Assembly: GCA_900540995.1 (NCBI GenBank)
Contig: UQHO01000012.1
Span: 1 to 50,154, forward strand
Length of the DNA stretch: 50,154 nt
Direction of reading: 5' to 3'
DNA from: an uncultured Collinsella sp.
Lineage (GTDB): Bacteria > Actinomycetota > Coriobacteriia > Coriobacteriales > Coriobacteriaceae
Shown here: positions 9,839-18,835 of the stretch, piece after piece
Numbering within the stretch: position 1 is the stretch's first letter
How the letters are laid out: every line of letters starts with the position of its first letter
Notes under the pieces: generated by a model
The model's input: the letters and a program-made list of their open reading frames with translations, nothing else
Databases searched by the model: none
What the model was told of the DNA's origin: nothing
Position numbers and translations under genes: made by a program

Positions 9839-10838
9839 GGATGCTCACCCCCTGATCGCCCAAGTTGTGACGAATATCTTCGATATTACCCTCGACGGTC
9901 GCGATCAACTCATCCAGCGAATCGAACACACGCGAGGGACGCAGCCAGCGCGTAAACGCCAGCGAAACGAAAGCGCCGTACAGGTCGCCCGTATAACCAA
10001 TTAAGTTGGCCTCGAGATGCGCCGAAGCGGCATCGTCGGCATACGTCGGCGGCAGTCCGACGTTAACGGCAGCGGGCCACACGGTGTCATCGACCAGCAC
10101 CAGACCCTCATACACGCCATCGGCTGGCACCTGAATGCCGTCGGGAACCTGCAAGTTTGCCGTGGGAAAGCCCATGCCAGAACCCTCGTGACGGCCGCGA
10201 ATAACACCGCCGCGCACCATATACGGACGGCCGAGTAACTCAGCAGCAAGCTCCACATGGCCCTGTCCCAGCTCATGACGAATGCGGGTGGCGCAAATGG
10301 CCTCACCGCCCTCGCAAAGCAGGTCGTGACCATACACGTCAACGCCGTGCTCGGAACCCCAGGAGCGCATCTCGGCAACACCAGAAGCACCGCCACGACC
10401 CAGCCTAAAGTCACTGCCAACGCGAATCGAGCGAATGTCGACTACGCGTGACAGCAGTGCGAGAAAACCGACATGGTCGAGTGCCGCAACCTCAGGCGTA
10501 AAGGGAACGGCCACCACTGTATCGACCCCGGTCAGAGCCAAAGCATGCAGACGGTCGGCCGTCGTCATGAGTTTTTGAGCGGGCGAAGGACTTACCACAA
10601 CGTCCGGATCGGGATCGAAGGTGACCACGACGGCGCGGCAGCCGTGGGCGCGCGCATCGCGAACGACGGCGTCGATCAACTCGTGGTGTCCACGATGCAC
10701 GCCATCGAACACGCCAATGGCGATCGAAGCGGCACCCAAGGACGCGCATCCATCAAACGCATCGGCAGAAACGATACGGGCCTCATCCGACTCGCCCGCG
10801 AAAAAGATACGTGCGAGCTCGCGAGCGGCCAGCATCAT
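9831..10838 (-). CDS. ribF: bifunctional riboflavin kinase / FMN adenylyltransferase
   Basis: Converts riboflavin to FMN and FMN to FAD. The N-terminal adenylyltransferase domain has SIAIGVFDGVHRGHHELI (GxFDGxHxGH motif, about residues 36-53); the C-terminal flavokinase domain has RGGVIRGRHEGSGMGFPTAN with the PTAN motif. Length (335) is slightly above average because of a roughly 30-residue N-terminal extension. The start ATG overlaps the truB stop (ATGA), and the truB-ribF pairing is common in bacteria. Confidence 0.95.
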   Translation of the reverse strand: MMLAARELARIFFAGESDEARIVSADAFDGCASLGAASIAIGVFDGVHRGHHELIDAVVRDARAHGCRAVVVTFDPDPDVVVSPSPAQKLMTTADRLHALALTGVDTVVAVPFTPEVAALDHVGFLALLSRVVDIRSIRVGSDFRLGRGGASGVAEMRSWGSEHGVDVYGHDLLCEGGEAICATRIRHELGQGHVELAAELLGRPYMVRGGVIRGRHEGSGMGFPTANLQVPDGIQVPADGVYEGLVLVDDTVWPAAVNVGLPPTYADDAASAHLEANLIGYTGDLYGAFVSLAFTRWLRPSRVFDSLDELIATVEGNIEDIRHNLGDQGVSIRD

Positions 10839-11767
10839 CGAACACCGCCGATCGCCTGCGGAAAGACATGCTCCATGACAAAGCGGCCGCCCTCAATACG
10901 GGCAAGCGCCTTGAGCCCCCCGTCGAGCACGAGCGCAAACGGCGCCTTCGACGCATCGAAAGCTGCGAGCGCGCGCTCAACGGGAATGCGGCGACCGCAC
11001 AGCAGGTCGTCGGCAAGATCGCCCGGCAAATCAACGCGCGTGGCGCCTAAGGCCGCGATGGGATCTAGAGCAAACCCGGTAGCGGACTCGGGAGAAAGCT
11101 CCTCAACCGCATGGCAGGTGCCAATGGAAACAATACCGGAGGCAGTGCGGCGAAGCGCGGAAATATGCGCGGCGCTATCGCAAGCGCGGCCCAGGTCGCG
11201 AGCGAGCGCACGGATGTAGGTGCCCTTACTTACCGAAAACGCCACGGTCCACACGCACGTATCGCCCTCGCCGCTCACGGCGATCAGATCGGCGGCATAG
11301 ACCTCGACCGGGCGCGGAGGCAGGTCCACCGCATTTCCCTCGCGAGCAGACTTGTAGGCGCGAACGCCGTTAACCGAGATGGCCGAAAACGCTGGCGGCA
11401 CCTGCATCTGCGGACCCAGCATGGCGGTCAGCTGCTCACGGGCATAAGCGGGGTCGCGCAACTCAGGAGCAACAGCTACCGTACGGACGGCCTCGCCCTC
11501 CGCGTCATCGGTATTGGTCTCGGCGCCAAAAGAGATGTCGGCGACATAGCTTTTAGTGTCGAGGGTTAACATGCCCAGCAGACGAGTGGCCTGGCCCACG
11601 CCCACCACCATGACACCCGATGCCATGGGGTCGAGCGTGCCAGCATGGCCGACGCGCCGCTCATGGAGGGCGCGTCGGCACTGCGAGACTACGTCGTGGG
11701 ACGTGCAGCCCACCGGCTTATCGACGGCGAGCAGCATATTCAATTGAGAAGGCGTACGACGAGCCAT
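10835..11767 (-). CDS. truB: tRNA pseudouridine-55 synthase
   Basis: TruB isomerises U55 in the T loop of most tRNAs. The 310-residue protein has the N-terminal substrate loop DKPVGCTSHDVV (about residues 16-27) and the catalytic HAGTLDPMASG with the nucleophilic Asp. The thumb-loop region and a C-terminal PUA-like segment follow. It lies 15 bases after nrnA and overlaps ribF by four bases. Confidence 0.96.
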   Translation of the reverse strand: MARRTPSQLNMLLAVDKPVGCTSHDVVSQCRRALHERRVGHAGTLDPMASGVMVVGVGQATRLLGMLTLDTKSYVADISFGAETNTDDAEGEAVRTVAVAPELRDPAYAREQLTAMLGPQMQVPPAFSAISVNGVRAYKSAREGNAVDLPPRPVEVYAADLIAVSGEGDTCVWTVAFSVSKGTYIRALARDLGRACDSAAHISALRRTASGIVSIGTCHAVEELSPESATGFALDPIAALGATRVDLPGDLADDLLCGRRIPVERALAAFDASKAPFALVLDGGLKALARIEGGRFVMEHVFPQAIGGVR

Positions 11768-11782
11768 GTACCATCCAAAAAG

Positions 11783-12826
11783 TTAAAGCTCGACGGTCAC
11801 CGAAGCGGGATCCTCCCCTACCAGTTCGGCCAGCATGGGAAGTGCCACGGTGAGCGTCTCGAGAATCGTTCCGTTGTTGGAGAAACCGGCGGCAGCGGGA
11901 TGTCCGCCTCCGCCAAAAGCAGCAGCGATCTCGGACACGTTGAGGTCGCCCTTGGAGCGCAGATTGCCGCGCACCTTGGTATCGCCCTCAATGCCCTTCA
12001 GGAACAGGCAGACCTCCACGCCCATCACCGAGCGCACAACATCGACCAGGCCGTCACACTCATCCGAGGTGACGCCGCAGGCCTCAAGGTCGCTCTGATA
12101 CGCATAGCTGTACGCGACGCGCCCGTGGGCCACCGTCTTGATGCGGCCCATGACGATGGACTTGAGGTGCAAAAACTCGACGCGCATGCTCTGGTAGACC
12201 TCGAGCGCAACGCGTGCCGGATCGGCACCGTGTGCGACCAGTCGCGAGGCAGCATGGAACGCGGCGGCATCGGCGTTTTGGTACTGAAAACGGCCAGTAT
12301 CGGTAACCAGGCCGCACAGCAGACAGGTCGCGATGTTGTCACGTGCGACAATGCCGCAATTGTCCAAGAAGCGGTCGATGATCATAGCGCAGGCCGCGGC
12401 ATCGATGCACCTCAGACTCAGCTCGGCAAACTCCTCGCGCGCAGGATGGTGATCGAAGCACACCACGTGCGACGAGCGGCGGAGTACCTCGGCAGAGTTG
12501 TTCAGACGTTCGACAACCGGCACGTCCACCGAGATGAACAGGTCAGGATTGCCGGTGTACGCAGATGCCGGCACCAAGCGATCGGAGCCTTCCATAAAGC
12601 GGTAGATGCGCGGAACCGGGTCATCGTCTGCCAGCAGCAGCGCAATGTCCTTGTTGGGGAAAAACTTCATAAGCGAAAGGCCCAGACCCAACACGGAGCC
12701 CAAGGCATCGCCATCGGGAGACGTATGCCCCGAAATCGCAATGGAGGACGCACCCTCGATGAGCTCGAGGATGCGTCGCTGAATATCTGCAGACTCGCAC
12801 GAGGCGAGGTCGGCGGAATTAGTCAT
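11783..12826 (-). CDS. nrnA: DHH-family bifunctional oligoribonuclease / PAP phosphatase (NrnA)
   Basis: NrnA degrades 2-5 nt RNA fragments and dephosphorylates 3'-phosphoadenosine-5'-phosphate; many homologues also hydrolyse cyclic dinucleotide products such as pGpG or pApA. The 347 residues carry the DHH motifs GHTSPDGDALGS (about residues 33-44) and CFDHHPAREE, then the DHHA1 glycine loop GGGGHPAAAGF. Its start lies inside the end of rbfA (8-base overlap), the standard rbfA-nrnA-truB order. A role in c-di-GMP turnover with the Pel operon of this window is possible but only inferred. Confidence 0.93.
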   Translation of the reverse strand: MTNSADLASCESADIQRRILELIEGASSIAISGHTSPDGDALGSVLGLGLSLMKFFPNKDIALLLADDDPVPRIYRFMEGSDRLVPASAYTGNPDLFISVDVPVVERLNNSAEVLRRSSHVVCFDHHPAREEFAELSLRCIDAAACAMIIDRFLDNCGIVARDNIATCLLCGLVTDTGRFQYQNADAAAFHAASRLVAHGADPARVALEVYQSMRVEFLHLKSIVMGRIKTVAHGRVAYSYAYQSDLEACGVTSDECDGLVDVVRSVMGVEVCLFLKGIEGDTKVRGNLRSKGDLNVSEIAAAFGGGGHPAAAGFSNNGTILETLTVALPMLAELVGEDPASVTVEL

Positions 12827-13229
12827 CTAAAGCTGCCTCCTGGGCGGCATCCGCTATCGGATAGCCGTCCTCGTCCTTTTCGATCGCAAGCGTAGCGGGA
12901 ACGTTTTCCAGCGCACGCGTGATGCGCTCGGCCTCATCGGTCGAGCGATCGATGCGAAAATCGAGCTCGGGCATAACACGCCAATCGAGCGAGCGAGCCA
13001 ACAGGCTGCGAATACGGCCCTTGGCGCTTGCGAGCGCCTCCATGACCTCGTCGTAGCGGCTCGCATCGCACGACACGAACACACGCGCGAACGAACGGTC
13101 CACCGCGACCTCGACCGCGGTCAAAGTAACCAGGTCGAGACGCGGATCGGAAACCTCAAAGAGCAGGATATAACCAAGCTTCTCGCGAAGCTGCTCGCCC
13201 AGACGGCGGGTTGCCTGCGTTTGCTTCAT
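12819..13229 (-). CDS. rbfA: 30S ribosome-binding factor A
   Basis: RbfA binds the 30S subunit and helps mature the 5' end of 16S rRNA, important for cold growth. The 136-residue protein begins MKQTQATRRLGEQLREKLG and has the KH-like fold pattern (FEVSDPRLDLVTLTAVEV, then FARVFVS). The open frame extends 128 codons upstream inside infB, but the length and N-terminus of the family place the start at 13229, eleven bases after the infB stop. Confidence 0.95.
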   Translation of the reverse strand: MKQTQATRRLGEQLREKLGYILLFEVSDPRLDLVTLTAVEVAVDRSFARVFVSCDASRYDEVMEALASAKGRIRSLLARSLDWRVMPELDFRIDRSTDEAERITRALENVPATLAIEKDEDGYPIADAAQEAALDD

Positions 13230-13240
13230 AGCGCTACCCC

Positions 13241-15955
13241 CTACTCGGTACGGGCAACCTGGTCGATGCGGTAACCCTCGATCTGGTCGCCGGGCTTGAT
13301 GTCCTGGAAGTTCTCCAGGCCAATGCCGCCCTCGGAACCGCTCTTGAGGCTCTTGGCCTCGTCCTTGTAATGGCGCATCGAGGCGATCTTGCCGTTGAAG
13401 ACCACGATGCCGTCGCGCACCAGGCGCACAGAATCGGTCGCGGCGATCTCGCCCTCTTCGACGCGGACACCGGCGGCGATACCGACTTTGGGCACCTTGA
13501 AAGTGTCCAGGACGGTCGCGGTACCCGTGGAGACCTCGACCTCGGTGGGCTTGAGCATGCCGATGCGGGCAGCGTCGAGCTCCTCGAGGCACTTGTAGAT
13601 AACGTCGTAGCAACGGATCTCGACGCCCTCGCGCTCGGCAGCGGAGCGGGCCTTACCGTCGGGACGAACGCCAAAGCCGATGATGATGGCGTTGGAGGCG
13701 TCGGCCAGGACGACGTCGGTCTCGTTGATGGCGCCGACCGCGGAGTGGATCGTGTTGATGCGCACCTCGGACTGGTCCATCTTGTCGAGCGAGTCCTGAA
13801 GGGCCTCGATGGAACCCTGGACGTCGGCCTTGATGATCAGGTTAAGCTCCTTGACCTCGGCGTCGGCGATGGTCTCGAAGAGGTTCTCGAGCGTCACGTG
13901 CTTCACGCGGCTCTGCTCCTCGATACGGGCCTTGAGCGAACGCTCGTCGGCCAGCGCACGGGCCTCGCGCTCGTCCTCGAACACGCGGAACTCGTCGCCG
14001 GCGTTGGGCACGGACTGCAGGCCCAGGATCTCGACGGCGTCGGAGGGACCGGCCTCGGTGACGGCGTTGCCCTTGGGGTCGAGCATGGCGCGGACGCGGC
14101 CATAGGTGAGGCCGGCGACCAGCGTGTCGCCCACATGCAGGGTACCGCGGGTCACGAGCATGGTGGCAACCGAGCCGCGGCCCTTGTCGAGCTTAGCCTC
14201 GAGGACGTTGCCCGAAGCGAAGGTATCGGGGTTGGCCTTGAGCTCGAGCACGTCGGCCTGGAGCAGCACAGTCTCCAGAAGGTCGTCGATACCGATCTTC
14301 TGCTTGGCCGAGATGTTGACGAACATGTTCTGTCCGCCCCACTCCTCGGGGATGATGCCGTACTCGGTGAGCTCCTGGCGCACGCGGTCGGGGTTGGCGC
14401 CCGGCTTATCGATCTTGTTGACGGCGACGACGATGGGAACACCGGCGGCCTTGGCGTGGTTGATCGACTCGATGGTCTGGGGCATGACGCCGTCGTCGGC
14501 AGCCACGATCAGAATGACGATGTCGGTCACCTTGGCGCCACGGGCACGCATGGCCGTGAAGGTGGCGTGGCCCGGGGTGTCGATGAAGGTGATCTTGCGG
14601 TCGTTGATCGTGACCTGCGAAGCGCCGATGGCCTGCGTAATGCCGCCTGCCTCGCCGGCAGCGACGCCGGTGTGACGGATAGCGTCGAGCAGACTCGTCT
14701 TGCCGTGGTCGACGTGACCCATGACGGTGACGACCGGGGCGCGGGGCTTAAGGTCGGCGGGATCGTCGTAGAACGAGAAGGTGTTCTCCTCCTCGGGGGT
14801 GATGATCTTGATCTGACGGCCCAGATCGTCGGCAACGAGCTCGACGAGGTCATCGGACATGGACTGCGTCATGGTGAGCGGCGTACCAAGCAGGAACAGG
14901 CGCTTGATGATGTCGTTGGCCGGAACGTCGAGCGCCTCGGCAAGCTCCTGGACGGTAACGCCCTGGGAGACCTTGATGGCGTCGAGGTCCTCGGGGTTCA
15001 CACCCTGGGCCAGCGCCTCCTCTATCTTGCGCTCCTCCTGAGCCTTGGCAGCCTCGCGCTCGCGCTTCTCCTTGCGCTTCTTGCGGCGACCGGTGGACTC
15101 GCGAGAGGCCTCCTCGACGGCGGCACGAGCCTCCTCGAGCACCTTCTCGCGGCTGTACTCCTCGGCCTCGCGAGCCATGCGGCTGTAGTGGTCCTCTTCG
15201 TTGTTGTGACCGCCCTTGCGCTTCTTGCCCTTGCCCTGCTTATCGGGGTTGGGGAAGTCCATGCCGGCAGCGACGTTGTTGCTGGCGTTGGTACGATGGC
15301 TGTGCGGACGGCTCTCGGAGGCGTTGCGCTCGGAGTTGTTGTCGGAAGCGTTGCGATCGTTACGGCGGCCACCGCGGCGGTCGTTGTTGCCGCCACGACG
15401 GTTACCGCGCTCTGCGGCGCGCTCGGCCTTGGCCTTGTCCTCGGCGTCCTTCTTCTCCTTGAGCACGGTCTCCTGTGCGGCGATCTGGTCGAGCAGCGAA
15501 CGGAAGCGCGAACCGGAGTCGGAAGCGGGAACGGCGCGGCGCTGGGCCTCGCGGGCAGCCTCCTCCTTCTCGCGGGCAAGGCGCTCCTGCTCGGCCTTCT
15601 TCTTGGCCTCGGCCTCGGCGCGGGCAGCCTCCTCGGCAGCCTGGGCTGCGGCAAACTGGCGACGCTCCTCCTCGCGGGCCTTCTCGGCGGCGATGCGCTC
15701 GCGCTCGGCCTCGGCGGCGCGTGCGGCCTCCTCCGCGGCAGCTGCCTGCTCCTCGGCCTGCTTGGCGGCCTCGACTTCCTGAGCGCGGGCCTCGATCACC
15801 GAGGCGAGCTGCTTGCGGACCATAGCGACATAGGCGTCCTCCAAGGTGGAGGAAGCGGACTTAGCGGGAATCTTCATATCGGCGAGATGACCCATCAGTT
15901 CCTTGGAGGTCATGCCGAACTCTTTGGCCAGGGTGGACACACGGACTTTTGCCAT
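13241..15955 (-). CDS. infB: translation initiation factor IF-2
   Basis: IF-2 is the GTPase that brings fMet-tRNA to the 30S subunit and promotes subunit joining. In 904 residues the order is: an IF2_N motif at the extreme N-terminus (KVRVSTLAKEFGMTSKELM), a long charged Ala/Glu/Arg/Lys coiled coil (about residues 55-150), an Asn/Arg/Gly-rich segment (about 185-240), a second IF2_N, then the G domain with GHVDHGKTSLLDAI (G1), DTPGHATFTAMRARGA (G3) and NKIDK (G4), and domains II-IV. Start ATG has AGGTGA seven bases before it. The usual ylxR and ylxQ genes are not present between nusA and infB. Confidence 0.97.
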   Translation of the reverse strand: MAKVRVSTLAKEFGMTSKELMGHLADMKIPAKSASSTLEDAYVAMVRKQLASVIEARAQEVEAAKQAEEQAAAAEEAARAAEAERERIAAEKAREEERRQFAAAQAAEEAARAEAEAKKKAEQERLAREKEEAAREAQRRAVPASDSGSRFRSLLDQIAAQETVLKEKKDAEDKAKAERAAERGNRRGGNNDRRGGRRNDRNASDNNSERNASESRPHSHRTNASNNVAAGMDFPNPDKQGKGKKRKGGHNNEEDHYSRMAREAEEYSREKVLEEARAAVEEASRESTGRRKKRKEKREREAAKAQEERKIEEALAQGVNPEDLDAIKVSQGVTVQELAEALDVPANDIIKRLFLLGTPLTMTQSMSDDLVELVADDLGRQIKIITPEEENTFSFYDDPADLKPRAPVVTVMGHVDHGKTSLLDAIRHTGVAAGEAGGITQAIGASQVTINDRKITFIDTPGHATFTAMRARGAKVTDIVILIVAADDGVMPQTIESINHAKAAGVPIVVAVNKIDKPGANPDRVRQELTEYGIIPEEWGGQNMFVNISAKQKIGIDDLLETVLLQADVLELKANPDTFASGNVLEAKLDKGRGSVATMLVTRGTLHVGDTLVAGLTYGRVRAMLDPKGNAVTEAGPSDAVEILGLQSVPNAGDEFRVFEDEREARALADERSLKARIEEQSRVKHVTLENLFETIADAEVKELNLIIKADVQGSIEALQDSLDKMDQSEVRINTIHSAVGAINETDVVLADASNAIIIGFGVRPDGKARSAAEREGVEIRCYDVIYKCLEELDAARIGMLKPTEVEVSTGTATVLDTFKVPKVGIAAGVRVEEGEIAATDSVRLVRDGIVVFNGKIASMRHYKDEAKSLKSGSEGGIGLENFQDIKPGDQIEGYRIDQVARTE

Positions 15956-16046
15956 ATGACTTCACCTACCCTTTCTGGCACCTTGGGTGCCTAGAGACTG
16001 AACAAGCGTGGGAGATGCGCCGGGACCCGCCCGGCGCGACCGCGCG

Positions 16047-17294
16047 CTAGATCAGGTCCTCCGCATCATCGAAGGCGTCGGTGTCATGGACACCGCAGAA
16101 ACGGGAGCCGGGACGAGCTTGGTTGCGGCACTGGATGCCGTCCTCGGACACATACTCGCAGCGGCGGACGTCCTCGTCCTCCTCGTCACCGATCAGGTCG
16201 GCGGCGGGCTCCTCGTGAACGGGAACGTTCTTGAGGATGTCGGCGGCAAGGGTCTCGGACTTGATATCGATGTGCCAGCCGGTCAGGCGCGCGGCGAGAC
16301 GGGCGTTCTGGCCCTCCTTGCCGATGGCGAGGGACAGCTGGTCGTCGGGCACGATGACGCCGGCGTAGGCCTTCTCCTCGTCGATGAGGACGCGGGTGAC
16401 CTTAGCGGGTGACAGGGCGTTGGCGACGTAGACGGCAGGATCGGCATCCCACAGGATGACGTCGACGCGCTCGCCGCGGAGCTCGCCCACGACAGCGCGA
16501 ACACGGCTGCCCTTGGGGCCGACGCAGGCGCCCACGGGATCCAGACGGTCGTCGAGCGAGTGGACGGCGACCTTGGAGCGCTGGCCGGGCTCGCGGGCGA
16601 TCGACTTGATCTGGACGGTGCCCTCATAGATCTCGGGCACCTCCTGCTCAAACAGACGACGCATGAGCTCGGGGTGGGTACGGGAGATGACAATCGGCGG
16701 ACGGCTGTGCTCGCCGCGAACCGGCTGCAGGTTGGAGTTAGGGTCGCGAACGTCGATGATCACGGCCTTGATGTGCTGGTTGTGCAGGTAGCGCTCGCCC
16801 ATCGGACGCTCGTTGCGCTCGTTCTCGTAACGACGCTGATCGAAGTGCGGAAGCTCGGCCTCGACGCCCTCGCGGATCTTGACGATCGTGAAGTCGGGCG
16901 TGGACTGAAGCACGGTACCGCTGATGAGGTCACCGATGCGGCCGGAGAACTCCTCGTAGATCTGCTCGCGGGCGGAGTTACGCACGATGGCGTTGATCTC
17001 GGCCTTGGCGTGCTGGGCGGCGATGCGGCTCGTGTTCTTGGGGGTGACGTCGATCTCCTCGAACTCGGTGAAGTTGCCCTCCTCGTCCATGGAATCGTCG
17101 ATCGGCTCCAGGCGGTAGACGTAGATCTTGCCGGTGGTACGGTCGATGGTCACCTTGGCGCCCCACTCAAGATGCAGGATCTCGGCATAGCTCTTGGCGA
17201 GCGACTGCTCCAGGCGGTCGATCAGGTAGAGCTGGTCGATGTGCTTCTCCTGGCAAAGCTCCATCAGGGCGGACATCATGTCGGATGCTGCCAT
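16047..17294 (-). CDS. nusA: transcription termination/antitermination factor NusA with a C-terminal Cys/His extension
   Basis: NusA binds RNA polymerase and controls pausing, termination and antitermination. The 415 residues show the N-terminal polymerase-binding domain, an S1 domain (ISGTVLQSTPDFTIVKIREG), KH1 (DPVGACVGPKGSRVRAV) and KH2 (LSLAIGKEGQNARLAARLTG). The C-terminal about 40 residues differ from the usual family end: they read RRCEYVSEDGIQC, then C and CGVHD, a C-x9-C-x10-C-x2-H pattern that could bind zinc, and finish very acidic. It starts one base after the rimP stop with a good GGAAGGA site. Confidence 0.95.
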   Translation of the reverse strand: MAASDMMSALMELCQEKHIDQLYLIDRLEQSLAKSYAEILHLEWGAKVTIDRTTGKIYVYRLEPIDDSMDEEGNFTEFEEIDVTPKNTSRIAAQHAKAEINAIVRNSAREQIYEEFSGRIGDLISGTVLQSTPDFTIVKIREGVEAELPHFDQRRYENERNERPMGERYLHNQHIKAVIIDVRDPNSNLQPVRGEHSRPPIVISRTHPELMRRLFEQEVPEIYEGTVQIKSIAREPGQRSKVAVHSLDDRLDPVGACVGPKGSRVRAVVGELRGERVDVILWDADPAVYVANALSPAKVTRVLIDEEKAYAGVIVPDDQLSLAIGKEGQNARLAARLTGWHIDIKSETLAADILKNVPVHEEPAADLIGDEEDEDVRRCEYVSEDGIQCRNQARPGSRFCGVHDTDAFDDAEDLI

Positions 17295-17295
17295 C

Positions 17296-17790
17296 TTACT
17301 TTCCTTCCTTCGCGGGCTTGAAGTCGTAGGTGGGCTTCAACTTGCACTTTTTAACATCAGAGAAATCGAGGGTGACAGACTCGCCGTCCTCGAGCTCGAG
17401 AGTCACGTTCGTCTCGGTGGCGGCGGCAATCTTACCGGCGTACTTGCGACGGCCCTCGGTGGCGGTGGAGGTGAGCTCGCAGTTCTCGCCCACAAAGCGG
17501 GCAAAGTCACGCGGGCGGCGCAGCGGGCGCGCCATACCCGGGCTCGACACCTCAAGCGTATAGCTCGAAGAGATGGGGTCGAGCTCCTCAATCACATCGC
17601 CGACCCACTTGGTGTTGGCCGTGACGTCGTTGAGCGACAGGCTCTGACCCTCGGCACCCTCGATACGCACGCGCACGCAGGGGGCCTTGGTGGCACCCAC
17701 GAGCTCGACGTCGACGATGTCGACATCGTGCTGGGGAGCGACGGCCTCGAGTGCGTCGATGATCGCCTGCTCGGTCTTGGTCTTGACCAT
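17296..17790 (-). CDS. rimP: ribosome maturation factor RimP
   Basis: RimP assists 30S assembly. I start it at the ATG at 17790 (164 residues), which has GGAGGT seven bases upstream; the open frame runs back to 18066 through the leader terminator and promoter, which cannot be coding. Family features are the alpha/beta N-terminal domain (VDIVDVELVGATK) and the SPGMARPL motif of the conserved core, followed by the SH3-like C-terminal domain. It is the first gene of the rimP-nusA-infB-rbfA-nrnA-truB-ribF-dnaG run. Confidence 0.94.
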   Translation of the reverse strand: MVKTKTEQAIIDALEAVAPQHDVDIVDVELVGATKAPCVRVRIEGAEGQSLSLNDVTANTKWVGDVIEELDPISSSYTLEVSSPGMARPLRRPRDFARFVGENCELTSTATEGRRKYAGKIAAATETNVTLELEDGESVTLDFSDVKKCKLKPTYDFKPAKEGK

Positions 17791-17810
17791 TGCGGCACCT
17801 CCATCCATAC

Positions 17811-17842
17811 AAAAAAGAAGCGGGGCCGAAACCCCACTTCTT
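17811..17842 (-). terminator. intrinsic terminator inside the rimP leader (candidate attenuator)
   Basis: On the minus strand an 11-bp stem (AAGAAGTGGGG / CCCCGCTTCTT, one G-U pair) closes a 6-base loop and is followed by six T residues. It sits between the promoter at 17869-17897 and the rimP ribosome site, so full-length mRNA requires read-through. No other minus-strand gene ends just upstream that would need a terminator here. Confidence 0.85.
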
Positions 17843-17868
17843 TCAATTACAACTTCATTTGCAAGCAA

Positions 17869-17897
17869 ACTATACCAATAGCTGCGGAAACGTGCAA
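17869..17897 (-). promoter_or_regulatory. sigma-70 type promoter of the rimP operon
   Basis: On the minus strand TTGCAC (-35, 17897-17892) and TATAGT (-10, 17874-17869) are separated by 17 bases. The predicted start is near 17862, only about 20 bases before the terminator stem. The rest of the 17898-18158 gap holds nothing else I can name apart from the ribosome site of the lipoprotein gene. Confidence 0.75.
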
Positions 17898-18158
17898 GTG
17901 TCGTACAAATCCGCAGGTCAGCGTGCGCACAGGTTCTCCACAAGAATAGGACAATTGGACCGGAAGCGCCGTGCGGAGCGCGTCCGAAAGCGCAAGAACG
18001 GGCCATGCGTCCCAATCCGGCGAGCCCTTCGGGCCTCAAGGGCGTTCCTTCCCAAGACCCAATCACTCAGACTAGCGCTAAGGGGCATTTTGTAACAAGT
18101 CAGCCGTTCGCTCACGCAACGGCAAACCGTACCAGGACCTCTACAGCAAGGAGGCATC

Positions 18159-18731
18159 ATGAAGCGTCTCGGCATCCTCTGCACAACCGTGCTCGCCATT
18201 GCAGCCTGCTCGATCGCCCTCGCGGGCTGCGGCAACACGAACGGCAAAACCGGGCCAAGTGAGCCGGATCCTGGAAGCATCAAAGCCGTCGAGAAATCAG
18301 AGCTCTCGGAAAGCTTCGATAAGATCAACGAAGACGAAGTCGATCCCCAGAGTCTGGGCCCCGAACCCCAAGAACAGTTCCCCATCGACCTTGAAGCAGA
18401 CGAGAACGTCCATGTTACCTGCGTGGGCAAGGACACCGACGGCTACGGCGACGCCGCGCTCGTCTTTACGGTGACCAACAACACCGGTGTCGACATGATG
18501 TTTGGCGATGTGGACTCCTATGCCTACGTCAACGGCGTGGTCCGCGATGTGCGCATGCGCCAGCAGGTCGCAGCGGGCGAGGAAACGCGCGCCATGCTCA
18601 CCTTTGTAGGCACCTTCGACGACCCGGACTTTGATGTGAACAACGACCTCAACGACATCTACCTCAATATTTGGATGTTCGAGGAGGCAACGGGCAACGT
18701 CTACTTTAGGGACCTGGTGCACATCCCATAG
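18159..18731 (+). CDS. secreted lipoprotein, Ig-like fold domain, function unknown
   Basis: A 190-residue predicted lipoprotein. The signal peptide is clear: MKRLG, a hydrophobic stretch, then the lipobox LAGC with the lipidated Cys at residue 24. An acidic linker (residues about 30-75) leads to a beta-rich domain (ALVFTVTNNTGVDMMFGDVD, then VAAGEETRAMLTF) that resembles the telokin/Ig-like DUF4352 or FxLYD type domains of Gram-positive lipoproteins. AAGGAGG lies seven bases before the ATG. It is a single plus-strand gene, divergent from rimP and convergent with leuS. I cannot name a substrate. Confidence 0.8.
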   Translation: MKRLGILCTTVLAIAACSIALAGCGNTNGKTGPSEPDPGSIKAVEKSELSESFDKINEDEVDPQSLGPEPQEQFPIDLEADENVHVTCVGKDTDGYGDAALVFTVTNNTGVDMMFGDVDSYAYVNGVVRDVRMRQQVAAGEETRAMLTFVGTFDDPDFDVNNDLNDIYLNIWMFEEATGNVYFRDLVHIP

Positions 18732-18776
18732 CGAGCGACGCGAGGCATAGGCCAAGCGGAGCATACAACGCAAAAC

Positions 18777-18811
18777 GAGGGACGATCCAACCGGACCGCC
18801 CCTCATCTTTT
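18777..18811. terminator. bidirectional terminator between the lipoprotein gene and leuS
   Basis: A 12-bp imperfect stem (GAGGGACGATCC / GGACCGCCCCTC) closes a 4-base loop between the two convergent genes. On the plus strand it is followed by ATCTTTT and on the minus strand by GTTTTG, and on the minus strand the two mismatches become G-U pairs. Confidence 0.75.
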
Positions 18812-18835
18812 ACGAGTCGATTATGCGCGCAGCGC

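Noticed and set aside
13370..15994. An 874-codon plus-strand frame opposite infB
   Set aside because: Shadow of infB; the Leu/Ala/Gly-rich runs mirror the charged repeats of IF-2.
17791..18066. N-terminal extension of rimP
   Set aside because: The extra frame covers the terminator and promoter and has no ribosome site; the family length fits the start at 17790.
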